Assembly (NCBI GenBank): GCA_900540295.1
Contig: UQFM01000001.1
Location: forward strand, 39,045-103,044
Direction of reading: 5' to 3'
From: an uncultured Oscillospiraceae bacterium
Lineage (GTDB): Bacteria; Bacillota; Clostridia; Oscillospirales; Acutalibacteraceae
Length of the DNA stretch: 64,000 nucleotides
Position 1 is the first letter of the stretch. Every line of letters starts with the position of its first letter. A program made the position numbers and the translations under genes. Below the pieces are notes generated by a model. That model had not been told where the DNA came from. It did no database searches and saw only the letters and a list, made by a program, of their open reading frames with translations. Below are positions 36,632 through 46,684 of this stretch, in pieces.

Positions 36632-37615
36632 TTATTTATAATATACCATTTTGTAAAAATTCGGATACACCGACACAAAATCGGAAAGACGAGTACGGCT
36701 GTTTGAACCGGGGTCGTTTACGGTGAAGTTCGCCGCCGTCAGCGTACCGCCTGTAAAGCCTGTGACAACCACCCAGTGCTGTGCGCCGTTTGCCTTTTTC
36801 ATGCCGAGAATCACGGGCTTGCCCGATTTCAGCAAATTATAAACCGTCTGCAAATAGTTTGTGCCGTCTGTGGAAAGCACGTAGTTTGAGGGCCAATACA
36901 GCCAGCCCGCAGGCGCGTAAGTCAAACGGGACGCCATTGCCGCAGGGGTAAGGGTAGTACCTGTACGGTAGCTTTCCGTCATGGCAAGCGCGGTTGTGGT
37001 ACAGCCCGATGTGCCGATGGTATCGCCCGACGTACCGATTTTCACATTTGCCCAGCGTGCATCCGTCTGCTTAAAGCTCGGAACAGACAATTTCACAGCC
37101 GAATTGCTCTGTGCTGTACCGCCCGAAGCTTTGACGAGATAAGATGCGCTTACATAACCCACGCTTTTGCCGTTGTACAGAATTTTTGCCCAGCCGCCGC
37201 TTTGCGACAGCACAACAACGGTTTTTCCGTTCGGCAGTACGGTTTGAATCCCGTAATTCGTCCCAGCTCCCGTGCGGACGTTCAAATTGCCGCCCGATGT
37301 TTTTACGCGTGCCGCATAACTGCCCGAAACTTCTTTTACATACTGCGCCGATGCATAGCCGTATATACCGTTCGCATATTCGATTTTCCAAAAATCGCCG
37401 CTTCTTTGTATCAGCGTGACCGTTTCGTCCTTATACAGCGATGCGATTACCGCAGACGAGGTTGTCGGTGCACTGCGGACATTCAGCCGTCCGCTTGTAA
37501 TGCGTACCGTCCCCGCGCGGCTGCTTTCGTTTGCCGCAAAGCCCGGCACGGCAAATACACAAAGTAAAAGCATGCACAGCACCGCGGCGCTGCATCTTTT
37601 CAATCGTTTTTGCAT
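36632..37615 (-). CDS. Secreted protein with two SH3 domains and a C39-like peptidase domain
   Basis: This 327-residue protein has a signal peptide (MQKRLKRCSAAVLCMLLLCVFAVPGFA). Two bacterial SH3 domains follow (about residues 35-95 and 100-165), each with a LNVRxGxG-type core. The C-terminal half resembles Peptidase_C39_2, with a likely catalytic cysteine in GTSGCTTTALAM, a histidine in AQHWVVVTGF and NDPGS. It probably binds the cell wall and cleaves peptides or peptidoglycan cross-links; the substrate is inferred. The ATG at 37615 has an AAGGAGG site. It is divergent from glnA. Confidence 0.9.
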   Translation of the reverse strand: MQKRLKRCSAAVLCMLLLCVFAVPGFAANESSRAGTVRITSGRLNVRSAPTTSSAVIASLYKDETVTLIQRSGDFWKIEYANGIYGYASAQYVKEVSGSYAARVKTSGGNLNVRTGAGTNYGIQTVLPNGKTVVVLSQSGGWAKILYNGKSVGYVSASYLVKASGGTAQSNSAVKLSVPSFKQTDARWANVKIGTSGDTIGTSGCTTTALAMTESYRTGTTLTPAAMASRLTYAPAGWLYWPSNYVLSTDGTNYLQTVYNLLKSGKPVILGMKKANGAQHWVVVTGFTGGTLTAANFTVNDPGSNSRTRLSDFVSVYPNFYKMVYYK

Positions 37616-37792
37616 ATTTATACCTCCTTGCTCGGCGTTCTGCCGAGGAATGCAACGCCATTGTACCAAAGCTTTAAAAAAAATGCACGCTCCAAATTGC
37701 GGTGGATTTGCACACGGTTTCCAAAAAACAAAAAGTATTTCGGGTTTTGTTTTGTAAATTGCTACAAAACGGAAAAAATTCCGTTTTTTGCG

Positions 37793-37820
37793 TTGACATT
37801 TTAAAATTGTCTGCTATAAT
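37793..37820 (+). promoter_or_regulatory. glnA promoter
   Basis: TTGACA (37793-37798) and TATAAT (37815-37820) are 16 bases apart, and the -10 box has an extended TGC. Transcription would start near 37827. Confidence 0.9.
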
Positions 37821-37834
37821 GGGAGCATACGAAA

Positions 37835-37874
37835 GGCAACGAGGTCTGTCGACAGACCTCGTTGCCCTTTTTTT
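37835..37874 (+). terminator. Leader terminator between the glnA promoter and gene
   Basis: GGCAACGAGGTCTGTC (37835-37850) is followed directly by its exact reverse complement (37851-37866) and then CTTTTTTT. It starts about 8 bases after the predicted transcription start and no upstream gene on this strand needs it. It therefore probably attenuates glnA itself. Confidence 0.9.
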
Positions 37875-37897
37875 GATTCTGAAAGGAGTACAAAATC

Positions 37898-39223
37898 ATG
37901 GGTTACACAAAAGAAGATATTCTGCGCATTGCAGAAGAAAAGGATGTACAGTTTATCCGTTTGCAGTTTACGGATATTTTCGGGCAGATGAAAAATGTTG
38001 CCATTACCAGAAGCCAGCTGAAAAAGGCGCTCGACAACGAATGCATGTTCGACGGTTCTTCCATTGAGGGCTTCGTCCGCATCAATGAATCCGATATGTA
38101 TCTGCGTCCCGATTACGATTCGTTTGTCATTTTGCCGTGGAAGGACAGAGTGGCGCGTCTGATTTGTGACGTCTATTGTGCAGACGGCGAAACACCGTTC
38201 TTAGGGGACCCGAGAAATGTACTGAAAAAGGTCATGAAAGAAGCGGCGGATATGGGCTACACCTTTAACGTCGGACCGGAATGTGAGTTCTTCCTGTTCC
38301 AGCTGGACGAGGAGGGCAACCCCACCACAAAAACCGCCGACGTGGCAGGCTATTTCGATATGGGGCCGTCCGACCAAGGGGAACAGTGCCGCCGCGATAT
38401 TTGCCTTGCGCTTGAGGATATGGGCTTTGAAATTGAAGCTTCGCACCACGAGGTTGCCGAAGGTCAGCATGAAATTGATTTCCGTTTCGACGAAGTTTTA
38501 AAAACCGCCGACAATGTGGTTACCTTTAAGCATGTGGTCAAAACCTATGCGCGCCGTCACGGTTTGCACGCAACCTTCATGCCGAAGCCCGTATTCGGCA
38601 TTAACGGTTCGGGTATGCACACCAACATGTCGTTGATGAAAGACGGTAAAAACGCTTTTTACGACCCCGAGTCGGAGCTGGGCTTGAGTGAAACCGCCAT
38701 GCAGTTTATTGCAGGCGTTTTGGCACACGTCAAGGGCATTACAGCGATTGCCAATCCGCTTGTCAACTCCTATAAGCGCCTTGTACCGGGGTATGAAGCA
38801 CCCGTTTACCTCGCTTGGTCTGCCTCAAACCGTTCCGTTTTGGTTCGCGTTCCCGCGGCACGCGGTATGGGTACGCGCGTAGAGCTCCGCTCCCCCGACC
38901 CGTCCTGCAACCCGTATCTTGAAATGGCGCTGTGCCTTGCGGCAGGTCTTGACGGCATTAAAAAGAAAATGACCCCGCCCGCAGGCACCACGGAAAATCT
39001 GTATGAAATGACCGATGAAGAGCGCGCCGCCGCCGGCATTGAAAGCCTGCCCGGTTCTTTGGAGGAAGCGCTCGAGGAATTCAAAAAAGACGCGGCATTC
39101 CTCAAAGAAGCGCTCGGCGAGCATGTCTATGACAAATATCTGGAAGGCAAAGCCAGAGAATGGGATAAATACCGCATCTATGTAACAGGCTGGGAAGTAG
39201 ACAGATACCTCTCGAAATATTAA
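37898..39223 (+). CDS. glnA: Glutamine synthetase type I
   Basis: This 441-residue enzyme joins ammonia to glutamate using ATP, the main entry of ammonia into metabolism. It shows [22 protein letters not shown], the ligand block [27 protein letters not shown], the Tyr-loop region [19 protein letters not shown] and [15 protein letters not shown]. The length and lack of an adenylylation-loop tyrosine fit the GSI-alpha group. The ATG has a GAAAGGAG site. A complete terminator sits between its promoter and start, so an antitermination mechanism is likely. Confidence 0.97.
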   Translation: MGYTKEDILRIAEEKDVQFIRLQFTDIFGQMKNVAITRSQLKKALDNECMFDGSSIEGFVRINESDMYLRPDYDSFVILPWKDRVARLICDVYCADGETPFLGDPRNVLKKVMKEAADMGYTFNVGPECEFFLFQLDEEGNPTTKTADVAGYFDMGPSDQGEQCRRDICLALEDMGFEIEASHHEVAEGQHEIDFRFDEVLKTADNVVTFKHVVKTYARRHGLHATFMPKPVFGINGSGMHTNMSLMKDGKNAFYDPESELGLSETAMQFIAGVLAHVKGITAIANPLVNSYKRLVPGYEAPVYLAWSASNRSVLVRVPAARGMGTRVELRSPDPSCNPYLEMALCLAAGLDGIKKKMTPPAGTTENLYEMTDEERAAAGIESLPGSLEEALEEFKKDAAFLKEALGEHVYDKYLEGKAREWDKYRIYVTGWEVDRYLSKY

Positions 39224-39234
39224 ACCGCAACAAC

Positions 39235-39272
39235 AAATCCCCCTGCACGGCACCGCCGAGCAGGGGGATTTT
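39235..39272. terminator. Terminator between glnA and the alcohol dehydrogenase gene
   Basis: AAATCCCCCTGC and GCAGGGGGATTT form a perfect 12-bp stem between the two convergent genes. Confidence 0.85.
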
Positions 39273-39304
39273 ACTTTCCTGTTGTATTTGATTCCACTTA
39301 CGTT

Positions 39305-40513
39305 TTACGCATCGATTTTCAGCTTGCGCACAATTGCCGAAAGGCGCGCCTTGTCGAAAATTACAGGGGTGGGATACAGCGGATGTGCCTCTTTCATCGC
39401 ACGTGCAACGATGGTATCAATATCCGCTTCCTGAATCTGTGCGAAGCCTGTCGGGATGTTCATACGCGCGTTCATCGCCTTAATTTCCGAAATGAATTTC
39501 ACGGCTTTGTCCGCTTCGCTTGCACCCGCCACGCCTGCGATATCCGCAAGACGTGCAAGCGGTGCATAAATCGCACTGCCGTATTCTTCCAAAACAACGG
39601 GCAGAATTACGGCGTTGGCAAGACCGTGCGGGATGCCGTACATACCGCCGAGGTTGTGTGCAATGGCATGCACATAGCCGACATAGGCACGGGTAAACGC
39701 CATACCCGCATAGAAGGACGCCAACAGCATCTTATCGCGTGCTTCAATATTCTTGCCGTCATTGTAAGCCGTTTCCAGATTTTCAAAAATCAGTTTGGTC
39801 GCTTTTTCGGCATATTCGTTGGTGGATTTCACACCGCTTTTGCCGATGTAAGCTTCCACTGCATGGGTCAGTGCGTCCATACCCGTTGTCGAAGTGATAT
39901 GCGGGGGCAGACCGACGGTAAGCTCGGGGTCGAGCACCGCAAATTTCGGGCGCAGACAGGGGTCGTTGATGGCATATTTTTCATGTGTCTGCGTATTGGA
40001 AACCACCGCCGCAAGCGTCGTTTCAGAGCCTGTACCCGCTGTGGTCGGCACGGCAAAGAAAGGCGGTAATTGGTGCATTACCTTCATAACACCGCGCATC
40101 TGCGGAATGGTTTTATTCGGGCGCACCACACGTGCCGCCGCCGCTTTCGCGCAGTCCATCGGGCTGCCGCCGCCGAACGCAATCATCGCTTCACAGCCGT
40201 TCTGTACAAACAGCTCGCGCGCTTCCTCGATATTTTCAATCGAGGGGTTCGGCTGTACGCCGTCATAGACCACATAGCTTATGTTCTTGGCTTTCAGCTC
40301 TTCGAAAAGGCTGTCCAAAATATGCAGGCTCATCAAGCCCTTATCGGTCACAATCATGACATTGTTAATGCCTTTTTCGGCAATCACACCGGGCAGTTTC
40401 TTAATGCTCCCGGGACCTGTCAAAAGCTGCGGCTCAGACCAGTCCAGCGCAAACATAAAAATCTTCATCACTTTTTGAAATGCCCGATAATAAGCTGTTT
40501 TCAATGCCCACAT
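39305..40513 (-). CDS. Iron-containing alcohol dehydrogenase
   Basis: This 402-residue enzyme belongs to the iron-dependent alcohol dehydrogenase family and would interconvert alcohols and aldehydes or ketones with NAD(P). It has the cofactor-binding FGGGSPMDCAKA, the PTTAGTGSE motif, and the metal ligands in GMDALTHAVEAYIG and VHAIAHNLGGMYGIPHG. The N-terminal extension (MWALKTAYYRAFQKVMKIFMF) occurs in a clostridial subgroup. I chose the ATG at 40513. It lies behind ribF but has its own predicted start at the AACACGTT-type promoter at 40543. The substrate is unknown. Confidence 0.9.
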   Translation of the reverse strand: MWALKTAYYRAFQKVMKIFMFALDWSEPQLLTGPGSIKKLPGVIAEKGINNVMIVTDKGLMSLHILDSLFEELKAKNISYVVYDGVQPNPSIENIEEARELFVQNGCEAMIAFGGGSPMDCAKAAAARVVRPNKTIPQMRGVMKVMHQLPPFFAVPTTAGTGSETTLAAVVSNTQTHEKYAINDPCLRPKFAVLDPELTVGLPPHITSTTGMDALTHAVEAYIGKSGVKSTNEYAEKATKLIFENLETAYNDGKNIEARDKMLLASFYAGMAFTRAYVGYVHAIAHNLGGMYGIPHGLANAVILPVVLEEYGSAIYAPLARLADIAGVAGASEADKAVKFISEIKAMNARMNIPTGFAQIQEADIDTIVARAMKEAHPLYPTPVIFDKARLSAIVRKLKIDA

Positions 40514-40542
40514 AATGCGCACCGTCCTTTTCAGAATGAATT

Positions 40543-40557
40543 TTTATACAACGTGTT
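40543..40557 (-). promoter_or_regulatory. AACACGTT-type promoter motif, alcohol dehydrogenase copy
   Basis: On the minus strand the sequence reads AACACGTTGTATAAA. The -10 box would be TATAAA (40548-40543), about 30 bases before the ATG. No TTGACA-like -35 box is seen. The same block precedes two other genes (48946 and 53585). Confidence 0.5.
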
Positions 40558-40561
40558 TATT

Positions 40562-41458
40562 TTACAATGTTTTTTCTCGGTTTGCAATAGAATTCCCAAA
40601 AATTTCCGCCGCACGGATACTGTCTTTTTGCATCGCTGCACGAAGCGCGTCCAAAGAATCGAATTTCTGCTCGGGACGCAGGTAGGAAAGCAGCTCTACT
40701 TCCGTATGCTGTCCGTACAAATCGCCCGAGAAGCCCAAAATACAGGTTTCACTGCGCGGTGTTTTTGTGCCGATGGTCGGGCGCACACCGATGTTGGTCA
40801 CAGAGGCATGATATGCACCGTCAATATACACCTGCGATGCATACACCCCGTATTTCGGCACAACAAAATCTGACGGAAAGAACTGATTGATGGTCGGGAA
40901 ATTGAGCGTCCTGCCGCGCTCGTCGCCGTGCACAACGGCAAACGCATAGGAAAACCGCCGTCCGAGCAGAGCGTTCGCCGACTCTATTTCGCCGTTTTGC
41001 AAATACCCGCGAATCCGCGTAGAAGAAACGGGCGCACCGAGCGCTTCCGCTGTCGGCGTCACAAAAAGCTGTATGCCGAATTCTGCACATAAGTCTTGCA
41101 AAACCTCGGGCGTGCCTGCGCGGTCTTTGCCGAAGGTGTAATTTTCCCCGCAGGAAACCGCTCCCGCGTGAAAACGCTTTTGCAGAATTTCCCGCACAAA
41201 CGCCCGTGCCGAAAGAGACATAATCTCCCGAAAATCCGTTTTTAAGGGTGCAATCCCCATCTCCTGCAAGAGAGCGTCCCGTTTTGCATCGGTTACCAGC
41301 ATCGGCGGCATTTTTCCGCACAGCGCTTTGGCGGGATGCTCCGAAAACAGCAATGCCGACGGTAAAAAGCCGAACTGCTTTGTGCCTTCCAACACGCGCA
41401 TATGCCCTAAATGCAGACCGTCAAACGTACCGAGCGCTATGGCGCGTTTTTCATCCAT
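40562..41458 (-). CDS. ribF: Bifunctional riboflavin kinase / FAD synthetase
   Basis: This 298-residue enzyme makes FMN from riboflavin and FAD from FMN. The N-terminal FAD synthetase domain has ALGTFDGLHLGHMRVL and STRIRGYLQNGEIESANALLG. The C-terminal kinase domain has RTLNFPTIN, KYGVYASQVY and NIGVRPTIG. I chose the ATG at 41458, which overlaps the end of truB by 8 bases. It is the last gene of the nusA-infB operon, an arrangement known from other Firmicutes, and is followed by the alcohol dehydrogenase gene. Confidence 0.95.
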   Translation of the reverse strand: MDEKRAIALGTFDGLHLGHMRVLEGTKQFGFLPSALLFSEHPAKALCGKMPPMLVTDAKRDALLQEMGIAPLKTDFREIMSLSARAFVREILQKRFHAGAVSCGENYTFGKDRAGTPEVLQDLCAEFGIQLFVTPTAEALGAPVSSTRIRGYLQNGEIESANALLGRRFSYAFAVVHGDERGRTLNFPTINQFFPSDFVVPKYGVYASQVYIDGAYHASVTNIGVRPTIGTKTPRSETCILGFSGDLYGQHTEVELLSYLRPEQKFDSLDALRAAMQKDSIRAAEIFGNSIANREKTL

Positions 41459-42341
41459 CCACAAACACCCGCTTTACAGAAAGGCTGTCCGATTCGTCAT
41501 TTTCGACCACGCCCAGCCCCAAGAATTTTTGCGTCGGGTCATACACGCGGTAAACGCCCGTTTCGGGATTTCCCACGCGCGCGCGCAAAAGCGAACCGCC
41601 GTTTGAGAACCGCACACCCTGCGCCGCGGTTACCGTGACAGCGGGATAGTGCATAAGCGGCGCATCCGCCTGTAAAAGCACCTCTCCAACAAGGTTTGCA
41701 TCGCGCAGCTGTTCAAGCTTTTGCAGTGTGATGCAGTTGTCAAGTGTAAAGCCGTTTGCCGCCGTTCGCCGCAAAGCAGTCAACACCGCGCCGCATCCGA
41801 GCGCTTTGCCGATGTCATCGGCAAGCGAACGGATATACGTCCCCGCCGAACAGGCAACCGTCAGGGTAAATTCGTTTTCGGTCACATCGGAAACGGCAAT
41901 ATCCGAAATGCGGATTTTCCGCTGCGGGCGTTCTACGCTTTCCCCGCGCCGCGCCAATTCGTAAAGCCGCACGCCGTTTTGCCGAAGTGCGGAATACATC
42001 GGCGGGGTTTGGAGCGTTTCGCCTAAGAATTTGCTTGCCGCCGCTTCGATTGCAGACGGCGTAACAGACACCGCCGCCGTGGACAGCACTTGTCCTGTAA
42101 TATCCAGCGTATCGGTGGTCAACCCTAAGCGCACACGGGCGGTATAGGCTTTTTCGTGTACGGGCAAAAGCTCGATAAAACGCGTAGTACCCGACAGCGC
42201 AATCGGGAGCACGCCCGTCGCCATCGGGTCTAATGTACCGGTATGCCCGGTCTTTTTTAAGCCGAGAATGCCCCGCACACGGTTCGCCGCCGTAAACGAG
42301 GTCATACCCTCAGGCTTGTCAATGCAAATCCATCCTGTCAT
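41451..42341 (-). CDS. truB: tRNA pseudouridine-55 synthase
   Basis: This 296-residue enzyme converts uridine 55 of the tRNA T-loop to pseudouridine. The catalytic aspartate is D38 in KTGHTGTLDPMATGVLPI. Further family blocks are KAYTARVRLGLTTDT and SAGTYIRSLADDIG, and a small C-terminal PUA-like region follows. Its ATG overlaps the stop of nrnA by 4 bases (42338-42341), so the genes are translationally coupled. No oddity was seen. Confidence 0.96.
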   Translation of the reverse strand: MTGWICIDKPEGMTSFTAANRVRGILGLKKTGHTGTLDPMATGVLPIALSGTTRFIELLPVHEKAYTARVRLGLTTDTLDITGQVLSTAAVSVTPSAIEAAASKFLGETLQTPPMYSALRQNGVRLYELARRGESVERPQRKIRISDIAVSDVTENEFTLTVACSAGTYIRSLADDIGKALGCGAVLTALRRTAANGFTLDNCITLQKLEQLRDANLVGEVLLQADAPLMHYPAVTVTAAQGVRFSNGGSLLRARVGNPETGVYRVYDPTQKFLGLGVVENDESDSLSVKRVFVDG

Positions 42342-43297
42342 ATGTTCTCAAGTTCCGTTTGTATTACGTCCAACAGACGCTGTTTTTCCGCCGCAAAATT
42401 GCCGCCGTCCAGCTCACAGCCTGCCGCGCGCGCATGCCCGCCGCCGCCCAATCTGCCGCAGATTTTTGCCGCATCTAAAGGGGCATAGGTGCGCAAGGAA
42501 ACCTTAAATGTACCGTCTGTGCGTTCGCGCAGGGTCACGCCGACCGAAACGCCCTCGATTTTCCGCGGCAAAGAGGCAATTCCGTCACATTCGCTTTCAT
42601 TGGAGCCGCTTTGACGGAACATGTCCTGCGTAATGGTGACCAACGCGCATTTTCCGTCGAAAAACATTTCCAAGCTTTTGAGCACCAATTCTTCCAATTT
42701 TAAATAGGTACGCGTTTTGGTTTCAAACATGACACGGTTAATCGTATCAAAATTTGCACCTGCGCGCAGCATTTTTGCCGCCGTCTCCATCGTCTCCGCC
42801 GTCACATTGGAATAGCGGAAACACCCCGTATCGGTGGAAAGCCCTGTGTACAGACAGTCTGCAATTTCGGGCGTCAGTGCCGTACCCATACAGCAAAGCA
42901 CCTGCCAAATCAATTCACAGGTTGCCGCACATTCCGCCAAGAACAGCGCTTTTGCATACTTTGTATTGGACATGTGGTGGTCGATACATAAATCCACCCG
43001 ACCGCCGTAAACCGCCTCCACCGACGCGCCCAAAAGCTTTTCGTCGGCAATATCCACCGCAGTCACAAACTGCGGTTCAAAATGCAGTTCGGAAAGCCCT
43101 GCCCACATATAGGCGTATTTTTGCGGCAGCTCGTCTGCGCAAAGCACACCCGCCGTCTTGCCCGCCGCACGCAGCGCCCGCAGCAGTGCAAACGCACTGC
43201 CGAGCGTGTCGCCGTCGGGATTGCGGTGGGTTAAAATCAGAATATTGTCCTGTGCAAGAAGCAGTTCTGCCGTCTTTTCCGCATTCAGATTACGCAT
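42338..43297 (-). CDS. nrnA: DHH-family oligoribonuclease / pAp phosphatase
   Basis: This 319-residue phosphoesterase degrades short RNA fragments and 3'-phosphoadenosine-5'-phosphate. The DHH domain has LTHRNPDGDTLGSAFAL and LCIDHHMSN; the DHHA1 domain has GGGGHARAAG. I chose the ATG at 43297 because a GGAGGAG site lies 5 bases upstream; the longer frame to 43369 lies within rbfA. It overlaps the rbfA stop by 8 bases. The position between rbfA and truB is usual in Firmicutes. Confidence 0.94.
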   Translation of the reverse strand: MRNLNAEKTAELLLAQDNILILTHRNPDGDTLGSAFALLRALRAAGKTAGVLCADELPQKYAYMWAGLSELHFEPQFVTAVDIADEKLLGASVEAVYGGRVDLCIDHHMSNTKYAKALFLAECAATCELIWQVLCCMGTALTPEIADCLYTGLSTDTGCFRYSNVTAETMETAAKMLRAGANFDTINRVMFETKTRTYLKLEELVLKSLEMFFDGKCALVTITQDMFRQSGSNESECDGIASLPRKIEGVSVGVTLRERTDGTFKVSLRTYAPLDAAKICGRLGGGGHARAAGCELDGGNFAAEKQRLLDVIQTELENI

Positions 43298-43649
43298 CTG
43301 TCTCCTCCGAAGAAAGCCCTTCAATCTTTTTGAAAATCTCCATGCCGTGTTCCACGGAATCGTCCGCAATGAATTTCAGCTCCGGTGTTTTGCGCAAATG
43401 CAGACGCGAACCCACCTCACGGCGGATGCGTCCCGTTGCACTGACAAGCCCCTTCACTGCCTCTTTTGCAGTGTCCAAGCCCTCGAGTGCGCTGACATAA
43501 ATCTTTGCGTAGGAGCAGTCGGAGCTTACCTCCACACGCACCACGGTCAGCATTTTATCTTTGACACGCGGGTCTTTGAGTTCCCGAATCATCGCCACGA
43601 TTTCGCGCTTGATGTCTTCGGAAACCCGATCCGTTCTGTAACCTGCCAT
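43290..43649 (-). CDS. rbfA: Ribosome-binding factor A
   Basis: This 119-residue protein helps mature the 5' end of 16S rRNA, especially in the cold. It has the KH-like pattern RVSEDIKREIVAMIRELKDPRV, VTVVRVEVSSDCSYAKIYVSAL (read as LTVVRVEVS) and RREVGSRLHLRKTPELKFIADDS. It follows infB after a 45-base gap and overlaps nrnA. The start ATG has a GCGAGGT site. Confidence 0.95.
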   Translation of the reverse strand: MAGYRTDRVSEDIKREIVAMIRELKDPRVKDKMLTVVRVEVSSDCSYAKIYVSALEGLDTAKEAVKGLVSATGRIRREVGSRLHLRKTPELKFIADDSVEHGMEIFKKIEGLSSEETDA

Positions 43650-43694
43650 AATTTACCTCGCTAATACAAAATCTTATTTGTATTATTTACATGG

Positions 43695-46043
43695 TCAATC
43701 TCTGTATTCTTCCATAATGAAGGCTTCGAAAATGTCGCCCTCTTTGAGGTCGTTGAATTTCTCCAAGCCAATACCGCATTCGTAGCCCTGTGCCACTTCC
43801 TTAACGTCGTCCTTAAAGCGCTTCAGAGAAGAAATGGTATCCTCGGTAATCACGATGCCATCGCGTACGACACGAATCTGCGCGTTGCGCGTCACTTTGC
43901 CGTCGAGGACGTAAGAGCCTGCAATCATACCCGCACTTGACAGCTTGAAGACACTGCGCACCTCAATTCTGCCCAAAATAGCCTCACGGAATTTCGGCGC
44001 AAGCATGCCCTTGATTGCCGCCTCGATTTCTTCGATGCAATCGTAAATAATTCTGTACATGCGCATGTCGATGCCTTCGCGCTCGGCGATTTCCGATGCA
44101 ACAGGATCGGGACGCACATTAAAGCCGATGATAATGGCGTTGGACGCATTCGCGAGCATAACATCGGATTCGCTGACCGCGCCGACACCGCCGTGAATGA
44201 CCTTAACCTTGACTTCATCGTTCGACAGTTTTTCAAGGCTCTGGCGAACCGCTTCCACAGAACCCTGTACGTCCGCTTTGACGATAAGGTTCAAATCTTT
44301 CATTTCGCCCTGATTGATGGACGCGAACAGATTGTCAAGCGTAACCTTGTGGAACTGGTTGAATTCTTCTTCCTTCGCCTCGCGTTTTCTCTGCTCCACG
44401 AGTTCACGCGCCAAACGCTCATCAGATACCGCATCAAAGGTATCGCCTGCCTGCGGTACATCCACAAGACCCGTAATCTCCACGGGAACCGAGGGTCCCG
44501 CTTCGTCTACGCGCTGGCCGCGGTCGTTCGTCATCACGCGGACACGGCCTACGGACATACCCGCAACAATGGTGTCGCCCGATTTTAAAGTACCGTTCTG
44601 CACCAAAAGTGTCGCAACGGGACCTCTGCCCTTGTCGAGGCGCGCTTCGATAACAATACCTTTACCTGCGCGGTTCGGGTTGGCTTTCAGCTCTTTCATT
44701 TCCGCCACAAGCAAAATGGATTCGAGCAGTTTGTCGATATTCATATGCGTTTTTGCAGAAACAGGCACACAAATCACATCGCCGCCCCATTCTTCGGGAA
44801 TCAGCTCGTATTCCGTTAACTGCTGCATAATCTTTTCCGTCGTCGCACCGGGTTTATCCATCTTATTGATGGCAACAATGATGCTGACATTCGCCGCCTT
44901 GGCGTGGTTAATCGCTTCAATCGTCTGCGGCATGATACCGTCGTCCGCCGCTACGACCAAAACCGCAATATCCGTCGCCTGCGCACCGCGTGCACGCATG
45001 GAAGTAAACGCCGCGTGACCGGGAGTATCTAAGAACGTAATCTTCTGCCCGTCCAAATCCACACGGTACGCACCGATGTGCTGGGTGATACCGCCCGCCT
45101 CTGTCGCGGTGACCGCAGTGTTGCGGATGGCGTCCAAAAGCGAGGTTTTGCCGTGGTCAACGTGACCCATAACGACCACAACGGGGTCGCGCGGCAAAAG
45201 GTCTTCCTCGGCGTCCTCGGTATCGTCGATAATACGTTCTTCAATGGTGACCACCACTTCTTTTTCGACCTTTGCGCCGAGTTCCGTCGCCACGATTTCC
45301 GCCGTATCGTAATCGATAACCTCATTGACGGTTGCCATCTGCCCTAAGGAGAACAGCTTTTTAATGACTTCCGCCGCCGTCATTTTCAGAAGCGCCGCCA
45401 AATCGCCGACGGTGATTTCTTCGGGCACGGTAATTTTGATTTGCTTTTTCGCACGCTCGGCGGCAATACGCGCCAAACGCTCCTTCTCCGTTTCGCGCTT
45501 GCGCGAACGCATGCCCTGCTTTCTGTACTGCTTGGAACGCTGATTCAGTTTCTGCTTGCGGACGGTGTTGTCGTTATTCTGATTGTTGGCAGGCGCAATA
45601 TTCTCATAACGCTCGTTGTATTTATCCAAATCAACCGTACCCGCACGCGTGTCCACGCGACGCACTTCGCCTTTGGTACGCGACTGCATCGGACGGTTGG
45701 GGTCTTTTTCCTTTTTCTTCGGGTTCTGCCCGCCCTGTGTGTTCTGTGCAGGCGTATTTTTGCCGTTCTGCGCGGGTTTTGCGTTTTCTTTCTTTGTCGG
45801 CTTCGGCTGCTTTTCCGCCTTTGCCTGCGGCGCAGAGGTCTTCTGCATCGCAAAGTAGCTGTCAAAGCTGTCCACCGCGTTTTCCGCTGTCAGCACATCG
45901 AAAAGAACATCCAGTTCTTTTTCCTCCAGCGCAGTCTGTGATTTCTTTTCGCCTGCAAAGTATTTGCCGAGTGTTTCCATAAGCTTTTTGCTCGGCATGT
46001 TAAAATCCTTTGCCGCTTCATGTATTTTGTATTTTTTCGTCAT
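43695..46043 (-). CDS. infB: Translation initiation factor IF-2
   Basis: This 782-residue GTPase places initiator tRNA on the 30S subunit. The N-terminal part is a short, basic, low-complexity linker (about residues 60-190), then a helical IF2-N block and the G domain with [31 protein letters not shown] and INKMDKPGA. Domains II to IV follow with the usual C-terminal IF2 fold. The ATG overlaps the ylxQ stop (46040-46043). Its length is at the short end for IF-2, owing to the N-terminal linker. Confidence 0.97.
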   Translation of the reverse strand: MTKKYKIHEAAKDFNMPSKKLMETLGKYFAGEKKSQTALEEKELDVLFDVLTAENAVDSFDSYFAMQKTSAPQAKAEKQPKPTKKENAKPAQNGKNTPAQNTQGGQNPKKKEKDPNRPMQSRTKGEVRRVDTRAGTVDLDKYNERYENIAPANNQNNDNTVRKQKLNQRSKQYRKQGMRSRKRETEKERLARIAAERAKKQIKITVPEEITVGDLAALLKMTAAEVIKKLFSLGQMATVNEVIDYDTAEIVATELGAKVEKEVVVTIEERIIDDTEDAEEDLLPRDPVVVVMGHVDHGKTSLLDAIRNTAVTATEAGGITQHIGAYRVDLDGQKITFLDTPGHAAFTSMRARGAQATDIAVLVVAADDGIMPQTIEAINHAKAANVSIIVAINKMDKPGATTEKIMQQLTEYELIPEEWGGDVICVPVSAKTHMNIDKLLESILLVAEMKELKANPNRAGKGIVIEARLDKGRGPVATLLVQNGTLKSGDTIVAGMSVGRVRVMTNDRGQRVDEAGPSVPVEITGLVDVPQAGDTFDAVSDERLARELVEQRKREAKEEEFNQFHKVTLDNLFASINQGEMKDLNLIVKADVQGSVEAVRQSLEKLSNDEVKVKVIHGGVGAVSESDVMLANASNAIIIGFNVRPDPVASEIAEREGIDMRMYRIIYDCIEEIEAAIKGMLAPKFREAILGRIEVRSVFKLSSAGMIAGSYVLDGKVTRNAQIRVVRDGIVITEDTISSLKRFKDDVKEVAQGYECGIGLEKFNDLKEGDIFEAFIMEEYRD

Positions 46044-46357
46044 ACTGTCAGTTCCTCCGTGATTCGTTTGGCAAAGCCGCGGTCATTGACGGAAAGCACC
46101 GCCGTTTTCTTCGCGCCTAAGCAAATCCCGAATCCATCCATCGTATAATCGGTTATATATATCGGTACACGCGCCTGCGTCAGATTTTCGGACGCACGCA
46201 CAAGCTCCTTATATAGGCGCTCCGAGGCGTCCGCCGACAAGAGACAAAGCTCTGCCGTACCCGCCTTCATCGCGTCCAGCACCGCATCGTGCCCAAGGCT
46301 TATCTTATTGGCGCGCCGTGCAAGCCCCAAAAGCCCAAGCACCTTATCCGTCTGCAT
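46040..46357 (-). CDS. ylxQ: L7Ae-like RNA-binding protein YlxQ
   Basis: This 105-residue protein has the L7Ae/L30e fold pattern [27 protein letters not shown], followed by [14 protein letters not shown] and [15 protein letters not shown]. Relatives bind kink-turn RNA, but the target here is unknown. I chose the ATG at 46357 ([10 protein letters not shown]); the longer frame to 46474 is a shadow of ylxR. It overlaps ylxR by 14 bases and infB by 4. This ylxR-ylxQ-infB order is typical. Confidence 0.92.
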   Translation of the reverse strand: MQTDKVLGLLGLARRANKISLGHDAVLDAMKAGTAELCLLSADASERLYKELVRASENLTQARVPIYITDYTMDGFGICLGAKKTAVLSVNDRGFAKRITEELTV

Positions 46358-46616
46358 TTTGAAGCGCCGCCTCCAATTCCGTATACACCGCCGCAGGAAT
46401 TTCGCACTCCAAAACACGCTCCAGCCGCTTCGCCTTGCGCGCCTTTTGAAGACAGGCAAGGTCGGGACACACATATGCCCCGCGCCCCGGCTTTTTGCCG
46501 TGCATATCTAAGGAAATTTCACCCTCGGGAGAACGCACGACCCGTACAAGCTCCTTTTTCGGTTTCTGCGCACCGCAGCCGTTGCAGCGGCGCTGCGGAA
46601 TCTTTTTCTGTTTCAT
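46344..46616 (-). CDS. ylxR: YlxR / RNase P modulator family protein
   Basis: This 90-residue protein has IPQRRCNGCGAQKPKKELVRVVR and KKPGRGAYVCPDLACLQKARK, the DUF448 signature with CxxC and GRGAYVC. In some Firmicutes the homologue binds RNase P RNA and is called RnpM. The ATG at 46616 has a GAAAGGAG site. It lies between nusA and ylxQ, the usual position. Confidence 0.95.
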   Translation of the reverse strand: MKQKKIPQRRCNGCGAQKPKKELVRVVRSPEGEISLDMHGKKPGRGAYVCPDLACLQKARKAKRLERVLECEIPAAVYTELEAALQNADG

Positions 46617-46684
46617 ACGGTTCGCTCCTTTCGCGGTTCGGACTTCCGCCCGATTGTACCGTATTTATATATAGTATGCTGTGA

